Below are positions 9,941-18,183 of a stretch of 64,000 nt of DNA, piece after piece. Under the pieces are notes generated by a model. The model did not search any database. It had not been told where the DNA came from and saw nothing but the letters and a program-made list of their open reading frames with translations. Source of the stretch: Meira nashicola (taxonomy: Eukaryota > Basidiomycota > Exobasidiomycetes > Exobasidiales > Brachybasidiaceae); NCBI GenBank assembly GCA_001600355.1, contig BCJU01000001.1, positions 6,634,013 to 6,698,012 of the forward strand, in the 5' to 3' direction. Every line of letters begins with the position of its first letter. Position 1 is the stretch's first letter. The translations under genes were made by a program, and so were the position numbers.

Positions 9941-9964
9941 GTATCGCCTCAGTAGCTGCGAAAG
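9941..9964 (+). promoter_or_regulatory. 24-bp promoter module (CGCCTCAGTRGCTGCGAAAG)
   Basis: Reads GTAT plus CGCCTCAGTAGCTGCGAAAG, 130 bp before the ATG of copy 2. It is repeated with one substitution at 11827-11850. Its right half (GTGGCTGTGAAAG) recurs on the minus strand at 47019-47041 before another family member, and a weaker form at 46331-46350. Shared position relative to the start codon supports a regulatory role. The factor is unknown. Confidence 0.5.
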
Positions 9965-10093
9965 TTTCAACACAATTTATTGAATTTTCGTACGCAAAGT
10001 TTGTGTATAGATAGACCTATATAAATTCCTGAAGTTAACCTTTTATCTTCATCATCTTCCAATCACCATTTACTTTTTTTTATCTTCTGAACT

Positions 10094-10582
10094 ATGACGA
10101 ACTTACTGGTTTTTCTAGCTTTTTTCTTATACTTCTATAGTGTCACCTACGCCGCCTCAACTTCTCGTGAGAGGAATGAAAATGAGAAGCTTGTAGGTAT
10201 GGAACTTCATCACAAACAGATGGGTCAAATTTTTAATCGGTTTGCTTATGAAGCCGAAGAAAAGAAAGATAAATGGAAAGCTAAAAAGGAAAGAACGAAT
10301 TGTTTCCCTTGGAAAGATATTTGTAAAGGAATGGAGAAAAGCTTTACGAAAGAACAAGAAGCAAATGCTGAAAAAAGCGGAGAACACTTTAATAAGGCTA
10401 ATGAAATTTCACAAAAACTTGAAATGCGTTATAAAGATTTTCGAAAGCACCAGTACTTATTACAGCAAGTTGAAAAGGAAAATCCTAGAGCGAATAGCCG
10501 TCTTGCACGTTCAAATAGTTTAAAACAAGCACAAGAGCAACCTAAATCGGATAGCCGTCATAGACATACCAATAGTTTTTGA
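10094..10582 (+). CDS. Small secreted lysine-rich protein, intact family copy 2
   Basis: 162 residues, single exon. The N-terminus is a clear signal peptide (TNLLVFLAFFLYFYSVTYA, cleavage likely after Ala20 or Ala21). The mature part is very rich in Lys, Glu and Asn and probably helical. Its only two cysteines flank a tryptophan in CFPWKDIC (about residues 70-77), preceded by DKWKAKK (W61). The C-terminus has two similar basic units, PRANSRLARSNS and KSDSRHRHTNSF. I recognise no database family. Its two tandem paralogues are broken, and divergent relatives lie at 36 and 46-47 kb. The size, signal peptide, tandem duplication and turnover are typical of candidate effectors or other lineage-specific secreted proteins; function is unknown. 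Confidence 0.75.
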   Translation: MTNLLVFLAFFLYFYSVTYAASTSRERNENEKLVGMELHHKQMGQIFNRFAYEAEEKKDKWKAKKERTNCFPWKDICKGMEKSFTKEQEANAEKSGEHFNKANEISQKLEMRYKDFRKHQYLLQQVEKENPRANSRLARSNSLKQAQEQPKSDSRHRHTNSF

Positions 10583-11233
10583 AATAGTCTCATTTACGCC
10601 GCCAAGAAAAGTCTGACACATTTAGACAGCAGGCCTTTGAAAGGAGTCGTTATGAATAAATCAAGGTGTGAACACCATCAATCTTTATAAATCCTTTCCC
10701 CCGTTTCTTTTTATCCACTTTAACATACTTGTGCGAGTTTCATTCAGACCATCGATTACGAAATTCGAATTGAAATTGGCCACAATTTTTGATATGTTGA
10801 CAATATATTTATTTTCTTGATTTCTAGAATGAACTTTAACGAAGTAATAATAAAGCAATCCTTTGCCTAGGGATGGTTTTGATACTAGTTGCTGTTAAAA
10901 AAGAGCAGTAAAACGATAAATAATGACTGGCTTTCAGACCTTCCTTTCCGTTTATTGTGAATTTAATGCTTATACAATATCTACTTAGCAACCTTGACAA
11001 CTAAGCTATGAGCGTTCTATTTGTGTAATCACAAACATATGCAAACACAAACACAAACTTGAGGCAAAAGGGGCGTTTGTTCTCATAGCATAGAATTAAA
11101 TTATCCAATTATAAAAGCATAAGTAAAAGTAAAAATTTACCATCCCCTTCCTATCATCCACGGCTATACAAATAAGCAGAGGCTGATTATTCAATCGCCA
11201 TTAAAACAACGTCTCCTTTATTAAGAAGACTTG
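10583..11233. other. Spacer between copies 2 and 3
   Basis: AT-rich with no supported gene. It contains the repeated word at 11060-11092 and, further left, sequence without recognised features. The last 150 bp are the presumed promoter of copy 3. Confidence 0.4.
11060..11092 (+). promoter_or_regulatory. Repeated promoter word, copy before gene 3
   Basis: GAGGCAAAAGGGGCGTTTGT followed by TCTCATAGCATA. It matches 9878-9910 with a few substitutions, and its AAAAGGGGCG core also resembles the words at 406 and 26459. It lies about 140-170 bp before the ATG of copy 3. Confidence 0.4.
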
Positions 11234-11722
11234 ATGAAGTTATTTTTCTTTATTGCTATTTTCTTATATTTCTATAATCTTGCCCACGCCGCCGCTACTC
11301 CTCGTGAAATTGATGAAGCAAGTACACTTGTAGCTCAAGTATACTTCAACCGATTGGTAGGAGCACATCATGGACGAATTGCAGTTGAAGCTAAGCTTGA
11401 TAAAGAAAAATGAAAAGCTGCAAAGGACAGTACAAGCTGTTTTCCTTGGAAGCAATTTTGCGGTTGGAAAGAAAAACGGTATAGAAAAAAAGAAGAAAGA
11501 CAAAGTAAAAAAGAGGGTGAATATCAAGATGAGCACACTAAAGTTTCACGAGAACTGAATAACCGTAGAAAAGATTATCGAGAGCATGAACAACTCTTAC
11601 AACATGTACGAGGGCAAGAACCTAGAGCGAATAGCCGTCTGGCGCCTTCTAAGAGTTTTAAACAAGTACAAGAGCAAACACCTAAAGCAGATCGCCATCT
11701 TACGCGTTCGAAGAGTTCTTGA
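11234..11722 (+). pseudogene. Small secreted protein family, copy 3 (one in-frame TGA)
   Basis: From ATG 11234 to TGA 11720-11722 the frame spans 489 nucleotides, exactly the length of intact copy 2. It is interrupted only by TGA at 11411-11413 (codon 60), at the place of the conserved Trp codon (TGG, W61 in copy 2), so one G-to-A change explains it. The signal peptide (KLFFFIAIFLYFYNLAHA), CFPWKQFC and the basic tail PRANSRLAPSKSF are all preserved. The rest of the frame has no other lesion, so inactivation is recent, or the stop is polymorphic, an error or read through. As written, a 59-residue product would be made. Confidence 0.75.
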
Positions 11723-12101
11723 TAAGCTTTATGATTTGATTTAAGCACTATCTGCTTGATTGCAGAGGGCATCTTTCTTTTCAACTCTTAGCAGGATCTA
11801 TTTGACTGCTAAAACTGTTTGTTTATGTATCGCCTCAGTGGCTGCGAAAGTACTAATTCGCCATACGTAGACATACATTTATCACTTCGCATTGTCCGCC
11901 GTCCCATCATTCATCTTATCACTCTTCTTGCTCCATTCTATCATCACTTCATATTCACTCAATCAAATGAAGAATTGCGATACCATAATATCACATAAGT
12001 TTGTCCTGTCGGATCTACCTTTCACCGACGAAAGGGGTCTTTTGGTTAAGTACATGCGAATGAGGCGTATAGCCTTTGTGGAATGTTTGTGTGAAAACCG
12101 T
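11723..12101. other. Right flank of secreted-protein array with orphan promoter module
   Basis: Holds the 24-bp module at 11827-11850, but no family gene follows before the convergent NAC alpha gene ends at 12102. A short ATG frame (11967-12107, 46 residues) begins 117 bp after the module but has no signal peptide or family motif. A deleted fourth array member would explain the orphan promoter. Confidence 0.4.
11827..11850 (+). promoter_or_regulatory. 24-bp promoter module, orphan copy
   Basis: GTAT plus CGCCTCAGTGGCTGCGAAAG, one base different from 9941-9964. It is followed by TACTAATTC, similar to the sequence after the minus-strand copy at 47019-47041 (GTACTTAATT). Confidence 0.45.
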
Positions 12102-12722
12102 TTATGAAACAGCCATAATTGCGTTAATCAAATCACCTTGATGTTCTTTCAAAGCTTTGACAGCTCTACGACGCGAGCAAGATGTTTGAGAGATGACTAA
12201 ATCGATATCCTTTGCATCAACACCTTCTTCGTCAATCGGTTCACTTTCATCTTCTTCTTCCTCTTCTTCCTTTTTCTTTTCAGCGCCTGCTCCACTTGAT
12301 AATTGACTGAATTGTTCGCTCAAAAGACGTTCTTGTTGTTCTTGTTGAGCTAATTGTTGTGCTTGAGCTGCTTGTGCTTGAGCAGACATATCTTCAGTTT
12401 TCAATTCACCAAAAACGACGTAAACATCTGAAACGGAAGATTTATACACTTCCGGGTTTGTAACTACCAAAAGATAACCACGAGGACGACGCATAGTGAC
12501 ACGATTAATGCCTTGAACACGCTTCAAGCCAATACCTTGTAATTGCTTACGTGCTTTACGTTCAGATTTACTGGCGATTGCATCAGTGATTGTGACATCT
12601 TGACCTTTACCGCCAAGTTCACCATCACTTCCTTCACCTTCATGATCGTGATCGTGGTCGTGATCGTGAATATGTTGTTTTGGGTCTTCGATACTGTCGG
12701 CAATCTCTTCAATGCTAGCCAT
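12102..12722 (-). CDS. EGD2: Nascent polypeptide-associated complex subunit alpha
   Basis: 206 residues, no intron. NAC alpha pairs with NAC beta at the ribosomal exit tunnel and contacts nascent chains. The NAC domain is at about 51-110 (SKSERKARKQLQGIGLKRV, INRVTMRRPRGYLLVVTNPE) and the C-terminal UBA domain at about 166-206 (DIDLVISQTSCSRRRAVKAL). Between them lie a Gln/Ala-rich stretch and an acidic run. The first in-frame ATG is 12722; the frame extends three codons further only through TTG. An unusual HDHDHDHDHE run lies in the N-terminal arm. The gene is convergent with the secreted-protein array. Confidence 0.95.
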   Translation of the reverse strand: MASIEEIADSIEDPKQHIHDHDHDHDHEGEGSDGELGGKGQDVTITDAIASKSERKARKQLQGIGLKRVQGINRVTMRRPRGYLLVVTNPEVYKSSVSDVYVVFGELKTEDMSAQAQAAQAQQLAQQEQQERLLSEQFSQLSSGAGAEKKKEEEEEEDESEPIDEEGVDAKDIDLVISQTSCSRRRAVKALKEHQGDLINAIMAVS

Positions 12723-13135
12723 ATTGAGCAACTTTATAAGATGGTAGCAAGATGATGGTTATCAAACATTCCACTTTTCTATTCAACAACTTTTAGCAAC
12801 AAGGCCCCGCTAAAGAGTACTGCGTACGCTGTCTGTACAGATCATAGAGGTGTGATGCCATACTTTGGCAGATTAGCTGTGCAGAAAGGTTGAGAAGAAA
12901 GCTTCACGCCTACTGGAGCGTGCGTCGCGCGTCTGATACGCTGGCTTTAAAGCCGACAAGTAAATCATCTAAGCGAAACAATCTTAAGGAAGCGCTAAAT
13001 GCACGTGCTACCGCGGCCCTAATCTCTAGGATCTCTAGTGATCATTGATGGTAGTCACAACCAAGAATATTAAAATTAAAACAAACATTATAATTATGCT
13101 ATGAAATCATACATTTATCCACCACAAATTGCTTT
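12723..13135. promoter_or_regulatory. NAC alpha promoter / GYF gene 3' flank
   Basis: About 410 bp upstream of NAC alpha and downstream of the GYF-domain gene, both on the minus strand. The 12900-13020 part is GC-richer than its surroundings and contains CACGTG-like and CGCGCG words. No tRNA-like fold or open frame was recognised. Confidence 0.4.
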
Positions 13136-16100
13136 TTATACACGCTTCTTTCCGCCTTTAGGTTTAACAACCTTGAATCCTCCAAAAGCATCACCTCCTC
13201 CCACAATGCTAGAATTTGCAGTTCTTGCTGGTTGTTTCAAAACGTCACTTGCATTACGCAAAGGTGATGCAGTACTTGTAGAGAAATCATTTGCTGTTCC
13301 TGAATTAGTGTTTGCATATACGTTATTTGCAGTGCTCGAAGTAGTACCTTTACGACGTTGAAGAACAGCATCTTGTTTACGTTTAGCAACGAAATCGGCT
13401 GCAAACCTTCTTCCATCAAGTGTACCACTGTTTGCATAGACTGATTCAGCAATAATTTCCACTACATCCGGAGATGGATCGAGAGGAAAAGAGAGTAACA
13501 TCTCAATAAAGTCATCTACTTTAATTTGCAATCCCTTCAACTGTTCTCTGCAATATTTCATAAATTCTGCACTCGGTTGAACTTGTTGTCCATTAGCCGT
13601 CACCGGTGAAGCATTGGAGGATGTCGAACGAACCATTGGTGATTTTGAGATGGCTGAAGCTGCACCTGGAATTGCACGAGTTGGTGTGGATACCTGAGTC
13701 GCTGCAGTTGGTTTACCGCCTCCAGCTCCAACAACGGCCCAACCACTTCCTGCGTCAGGAGTATCTGCAGCGACACTGGTGTTTTGAGTGGACGTATTGA
13801 CGGATGCCAAATCCGCATAGCCTCTACCACCTCGCATTTGCGAGCCTGAAGGATTGATGGAACGAGAGCTTGCAGCCGAAGCTTGTGCTCTCTTACGTTC
13901 TTCCTCTTGAATTTCAGTCAAAGTCTTTTTTGGTGTGCCAGCCTTGGTTGTAGTGGACGAGCTCCATACCGGTCCAGCGTTAGTAGTAGGAGAAGAAACA
14001 CTAGCATTACCTCCATTCGACGCAGATGATGGCACACTCGCTAAGCCCCATGTCATCTTATTCATCGAAGTTGCAGGCCCGGATGAATCGCCTCGTACAG
14101 CTGCCACTGGCCTTTGTTGGCGGGCTCTGAGTGCTTCAATTCTCTTTTCTTCCGCTTCTTGAATATCACGTAAACTCATGCCATTCGAGGAAGAGTTACC
14201 GGCCCATGGAGCTGCTTTCGCTGTTGCTGCGGATTGTCCAGCATTCTTTGAAAGCGAATCAGAGCCGAAAGAGTTACTTCTTTCCTCTTTGCGTAAAGAT
14301 GCTTGATGTTTACGAAAGTCTGATTCATTCATCAATTTAACGTTGCCTGCAGCAGCCGAATGACTTTCTTCCTCCTCCCGCAAAGGAGTAGGCTCTGCTT
14401 GAGAAAGCTTTTGTGTCTCTCCTCGACGAGCCTTGCGTCCTTTCACAGTTGTCATCGGTAAAGGTTCCATATCTTCCATTGCTGGTTCAGATGCAAATTC
14501 TACTGCAGAAGGACTTTGCGGCCACAAATGTTCTGGTGAAGTCTCTTGTTCAGCTTCTTCCGCTTTTGGTTCTTGCACACTCACAGCAGCTTCTTCTGCC
14601 TGATTTGCTTTTCCTGAAGGTGCCGAAACAATTTCATTGGAAGCTTCTTTCACCGAAAATGATGAATCCTCAATCTCTTGTTGTTGATGTACCGGTTCCG
14701 TTACATCTTGTGTTGCAAAATTTTGCTCTTTTGGGATTTGCACTTCTTGTTGTTGTTGCAAATTGAATTGATCTTGTTGGGGAATTTGCTGCTGAGGAAG
14801 TTGTTGTGGTTGCTGCTGTTGAATTACATTTCCCCATCCTCCTTCTGGTGCAAATGCATGTTGTGGTTGTGGAGATTGACCCCACGGTTGTTGTTGCGGT
14901 GGTTGAGGAGCACTATTCCATGCTGCTGCTGCCATCATGGAAGGATCACCACTTCTTTGTGCCATTGCTAAAGCTGCCATTTGCGCATTTCTTTGCTCTT
15001 GCATTGCACGTTGTTGATACATTAAAAATTCCGCGTGCTGTTGTTGCTGATGATGCTGTTGCTGTTGTTGATGCGAATTGCTTCCATGAAGATCAAGGAA
15101 AGGAGAAGATGGCGTACCGAATGGGGAAGATGAATTTCCTTGACCCGCCAAGCCTGCCAAAGTAGGGTTTACAAGAAAAGGAGATTGTTGTTGTTGCATA
15201 TGCCAATTATGGCTACCAGGACCATGCGCAAGCAGATTCAAGTGATTAGGCGGCGCTGGTGCTGGTGCTGGTTGGGAAGCTTTGGCAGCAGCATACTGAG
15301 AAGGAGCAATCAAGAAGGGTTTGACATCGTCACCGATCAAGCGTAGCATAATTCCCAACGGAATAAATTCAGTAGCCTCGGCAGGTCGAACGAGAAGATC
15401 ATCATTGAAGTATTTGGCAGAGAACCATTCTTGCATCACGCTTGCCTTAAAGGGACCCTGAACTTGTCCGGAGGGATCACGATAGAACCATTCAGCTTGT
15501 TCTGCTGACCATTCTGGTTCATCGACACGCTCTGCCCTGTTTACCAGCTCTTCATCATCTTCATCCAACTTTAAAGATTCGACGAGAGTGGTGGCATGAT
15601 GGCTTAAATCCACATCGGTCGACTGTGGTCCACTTGATTCTTTGACGGGGTCTGGATTTGCAGCGATTGATGGCGACGGCACACTTCGTTTTGTCGGAGT
15701 AGGCACTGGTCCAGTCGTTCGTCTGCGGTCCGTAGTAAAACCTTTTACAAATCCACCGTTACGATCTGTGGGCGGTCCGATTGGTCCTTCGCCTGGCAGT
15801 CTCTCTCTTTTGGGTGTTCGAATCTCGCTTTCTTGGTGCTCGTCCATCTGTCCACTCGTCTTTCGAGATGAATTTGGTGCAACGCCTGCTAGTACACCTC
15901 CTTGAATTCCACCTCCAGATACATGCCTATCTCGAAGAGGGTGTTGTGGCGAATTATTGGGATTGTTGCCGGTCCCATTTGCTCCTAGGGTATTGGAGTT
16001 TCCTCTTTGAAATAGACCTGTCCTTTGGGAATCTGAACGATCCTTGTACACATTTGCCACGTCGGTATTGATACTGTGTGTTCTTCGACCACCACTGCCA

Positions 16101-16621
16101 CCGCCTCCAGTTGCAGATTCTCGACTAGAAAACCCCTTTTTACGATTATTCAAGCCGGAAAAGGAAGCAGGTCCAGTGGGCGGTGCACGTTCAGTTGATG
16201 AGCTGGGAGGCTCAGTCGGTATGCCTTTTGGGCCATGCTCTGTACTATATAAGCTCAAAAGGCGTTTTGAATAACGTGAACCATCTCCATCTAAATTTGA
16301 GGGAAGAATAGAACCGTTTGAGGAAAATGCTGAATTTTGTTGTGCATTTGACCCACTGCCAGCACCTCCAGCAGCGGCAGCAAACGAAAAGCCACCAGGG
16401 GAAGGCAAAGGTGCAGCATTAGAAGAAACAGGTGCAGGTGTAGGTTCTTTGGAATTATTTCTTCGTCCTGCTGAAGAAGATGTAGAAGATTTGGCTCCAG
16501 TTTGAGGAGAATCTGAAAAAACAAATGGAGATTCACTTGAAGGTGTTGGTGTTGTTGGCGTTTTACCACTAGGAGCTCCTTTACGCATCCATTCTGGTCC
16601 AAATTGCAAATGAGCTGACAT
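13136..16621 (-). CDS. GYF-domain protein (SMY2/SYH1/GIGYF-like)
   Basis: 1161 residues without intron. The GYF domain (about residues 370-433) shows EWFYRDPSGQVQGPF, MQEWFSAKYFNDDLLVRP and FIPLGIMLRLIG. Such domains bind proline-rich PPG-phi motifs and link mRNA decay, translational repression and COPII transport factors. ATG 16621 is chosen because the protein then starts MSAHLQFGPEWMRKG, a motif I associate with the N-terminus of fungal homologues; the frame stays open to 16855. Long Gln/His tracts (about 520-720) and Ser/Thr-rich low-complexity regions surround the domain. A conserved-looking segment near the C-terminus (EFMKYCREQLKGLQIKVDDF) and a final lysine-rich FGGFKVVKPKGGKKRV tail are also present. 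Confidence 0.88.
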   Translation of the reverse strand: MSAHLQFGPEWMRKGAPSGKTPTTPTPSSESPFVFSDSPQTGAKSSTSSSAGRRNNSKEPTPAPVSSNAAPLPSPGGFSFAAAAGGAGSGSNAQQNSAFSSNGSILPSNLDGDGSRYSKRLLSLYSTEHGPKGIPTEPPSSSTERAPPTGPASFSGLNNRKKGFSSRESATGGGGSGGRRTHSINTDVANVYKDRSDSQRTGLFQRGNSNTLGANGTGNNPNNSPQHPLRDRHVSGGGIQGGVLAGVAPNSSRKTSGQMDEHQESEIRTPKRERLPGEGPIGPPTDRNGGFVKGFTTDRRRTTGPVPTPTKRSVPSPSIAANPDPVKESSGPQSTDVDLSHHATTLVESLKLDEDDEELVNRAERVDEPEWSAEQAEWFYRDPSGQVQGPFKASVMQEWFSAKYFNDDLLVRPAEATEFIPLGIMLRLIGDDVKPFLIAPSQYAAAKASQPAPAPAPPNHLNLLAHGPGSHNWHMQQQQSPFLVNPTLAGLAGQGNSSSPFGTPSSPFLDLHGSNSHQQQQQHHQQQQHAEFLMYQQRAMQEQRNAQMAALAMAQRSGDPSMMAAAAWNSAPQPPQQQPWGQSPQPQHAFAPEGGWGNVIQQQQPQQLPQQQIPQQDQFNLQQQQEVQIPKEQNFATQDVTEPVHQQQEIEDSSFSVKEASNEIVSAPSGKANQAEEAAVSVQEPKAEEAEQETSPEHLWPQSPSAVEFASEPAMEDMEPLPMTTVKGRKARRGETQKLSQAEPTPLREEEESHSAAAGNVKLMNESDFRKHQASLRKEERSNSFGSDSLSKNAGQSAATAKAAPWAGNSSSNGMSLRDIQEAEEKRIEALRARQQRPVAAVRGDSSGPATSMNKMTWGLASVPSSASNGGNASVSSPTTNAGPVWSSSTTTKAGTPKKTLTEIQEEERKRAQASAASSRSINPSGSQMRGGRGYADLASVNTSTQNTSVAADTPDAGSGWAVVGAGGGKPTAATQVSTPTRAIPGAASAISKSPMVRSTSSNASPVTANGQQVQPSAEFMKYCREQLKGLQIKVDDFIEMLLSFPLDPSPDVVEIIAESVYANSGTLDGRRFAADFVAKRKQDAVLQRRKGTTSSTANNVYANTNSGTANDFSTSTASPLRNASDVLKQPARTANSSIVGGGDAFGGFKVVKPKGGKKRV

Positions 16622-16973
16622 ATTGTATAATGCTAAACAAGTAATACGAAATGATTGCGGTTTGAAATCTCTAAAATGAATGAGCTGCTGGTGATAATGA
16701 AAGCCTTTGTAATGATTGTAGTGGTGGAGAATGCCTAAAAGGTCAAAAAGCGCAATTGATGAACATTCTTGCTCGTATTTTTTTTTTTGGTAGGGCGTTT
16801 GCGCCTGGACCTCATTAGCTTGCTTTCTTCTCTTTTTTTTGGCCTTCATATACACGTCATGCGTTTACGCCTGAACTTGTGCCGCGGGTGTAAAGCTTAA
16901 ACGTGTTGACAATTTTTTTAGAAAATATTTGACTAAAATTAGAACTTTTTCTCTAGTTATCACCACGCATACA
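16622..16973. promoter_or_regulatory. Divergent promoter GYF gene / LIA1
   Basis: 350 bp between divergent ATGs, with long T runs. No individual site was identified. The open frame continuing from the GYF gene into this region lacks conserved residues and is treated as leader. Confidence 0.4.
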
Positions 16974-18131
16974 ATGGCAGCACCATCATTTGACAAATTG
17001 GCAGCGAGTCTACAAGATTCATCGGGAAATGAGCCATTGGACGCCAGGTTCAGAGCTCTATTTACTCTAAAAGGTTTGGCACCTAATGACACACAAAGAG
17101 TGATTAACATCATCGATAAGGCATTCGACAATAACGATTCTGCTCTCCTAAAACATGAATTGGCATACGTATTAGGACAGATACAGGACGAAAAGGCGAT
17201 CACATGTCTAGAGAGAGTTCTTAGAGATGTAAAAGAGCATCCAATGGTCCGACATGAAGCTGCAGAAGCAATGGGTGCAATCTCTTCTCAAAAAGCATTA
17301 CCTATTCTCAAAGAATTTTTACAAGATGAAAACGTCAGCGTAAGAGAGACTTGCGAATTAGCTCTAGAAAAAATTGAATTTGATCACGGACTCAGTGCAG
17401 CATCATCATCATCATCTCGAAGTAAAACAAATGGAGAAGAAAGTGAAGGTGCAGCACTAGCACGTGCAAAGGCAGCTGCTTCCTTGCCAGAAGAATCATC
17501 GAATCCTGACATGGACAATGTTGATGGATCTTTCTTGCCCATCGATCCCGCTCCAGCACATTCTCTCAAAGTTGACACACTTTTAAGCTCAATACCTCTT
17601 TACAAAGCTCAATTGACGGCGGGTGATTCTCTACCATTATTTCAACGATACAGAGCCATGTTCTCTTTGCGTAATGCAGTCCATGCCGCTAGACGTAGAT
17701 CACAACAGCCAAATATCTCTTCATCTGCCCGACAACAATATGAATCTCAAGCAAAAGATGCGATCGAAGCTTTGGCCGATGGATTGTCAGACAAGAGTGC
17801 TTTGTTCAGACATGAAATTTGTTTTGTTTTTGGAGAATTGGCTCATCCTGCATGTGCAGAGAGCATGGTTCGCGTTTTGAGCGATTCAAAAGAAGAGGAG
17901 ATGGTTCGACATGAAGCAGCAGAAGCTCTAGGTGCTGTTGTAGAAGAAGGTGAAGAGGCATCTGGTGGAGAAGCTGATCAAGTTCAAGCTACAACTGCAA
18001 AGATCATGGACACGCTCAAAAGATGGGCAGAAGATCAACAAGCACCAAGGGTGGTACGTGAAAGTTGTATCGTAGCATTAGATGAGATGGCTTATAACAA
18101 TGATCCATCTCAATTTCAACCTGTAGCATAA
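16974..18131 (+). CDS. LIA1: Deoxyhypusine hydroxylase
   Basis: 385 residues, no intron. It hydroxylates deoxyhypusine on eIF5A, the last step in making hypusine. HEAT-like repeats form two halves, each with two iron-binding His-Glu pairs: LLKHELAYVLGQ, MVRHEAAEAMGAI, LFRHEICFVFGEL and MVRHEAAEALGAV. All four pairs of the diiron site are intact. A Ser/Ala-rich linker of about 50 residues joins the halves, which makes the protein longer than the yeast enzyme (about 325). ATG 16974 is the first in-frame ATG. The 3' end lies 52 bp from the convergent MPE1 stop. Confidence 0.95.
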   Translation: MAAPSFDKLAASLQDSSGNEPLDARFRALFTLKGLAPNDTQRVINIIDKAFDNNDSALLKHELAYVLGQIQDEKAITCLERVLRDVKEHPMVRHEAAEAMGAISSQKALPILKEFLQDENVSVRETCELALEKIEFDHGLSAASSSSSRSKTNGEESEGAALARAKAAASLPEESSNPDMDNVDGSFLPIDPAPAHSLKVDTLLSSIPLYKAQLTAGDSLPLFQRYRAMFSLRNAVHAARRRSQQPNISSSARQQYESQAKDAIEALADGLSDKSALFRHEICFVFGELAHPACAESMVRVLSDSKEEEMVRHEAAEALGAVVEEGEEASGGEADQVQATTAKIMDTLKRWAEDQQAPRVVRESCIVALDEMAYNNDPSQFQPVA

Positions 18132-18183
18132 TAATTTCCAGAAAAATTGCATTTTAAGAAATATACTACAAATGATCTAGATT

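Larger units (their letters stand above)
9552..10093. other. Spacer between copies 1 and 2
   Basis: AT-rich, no intact gene. A short frame from ATG 9663 reads like a stray signal peptide (LLLNIFVYAAVAM) and stops soon after, so it may be a remnant. Near its right end are the two repeated words listed separately (9878-9910 and 9941-9964). Confidence 0.35.
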
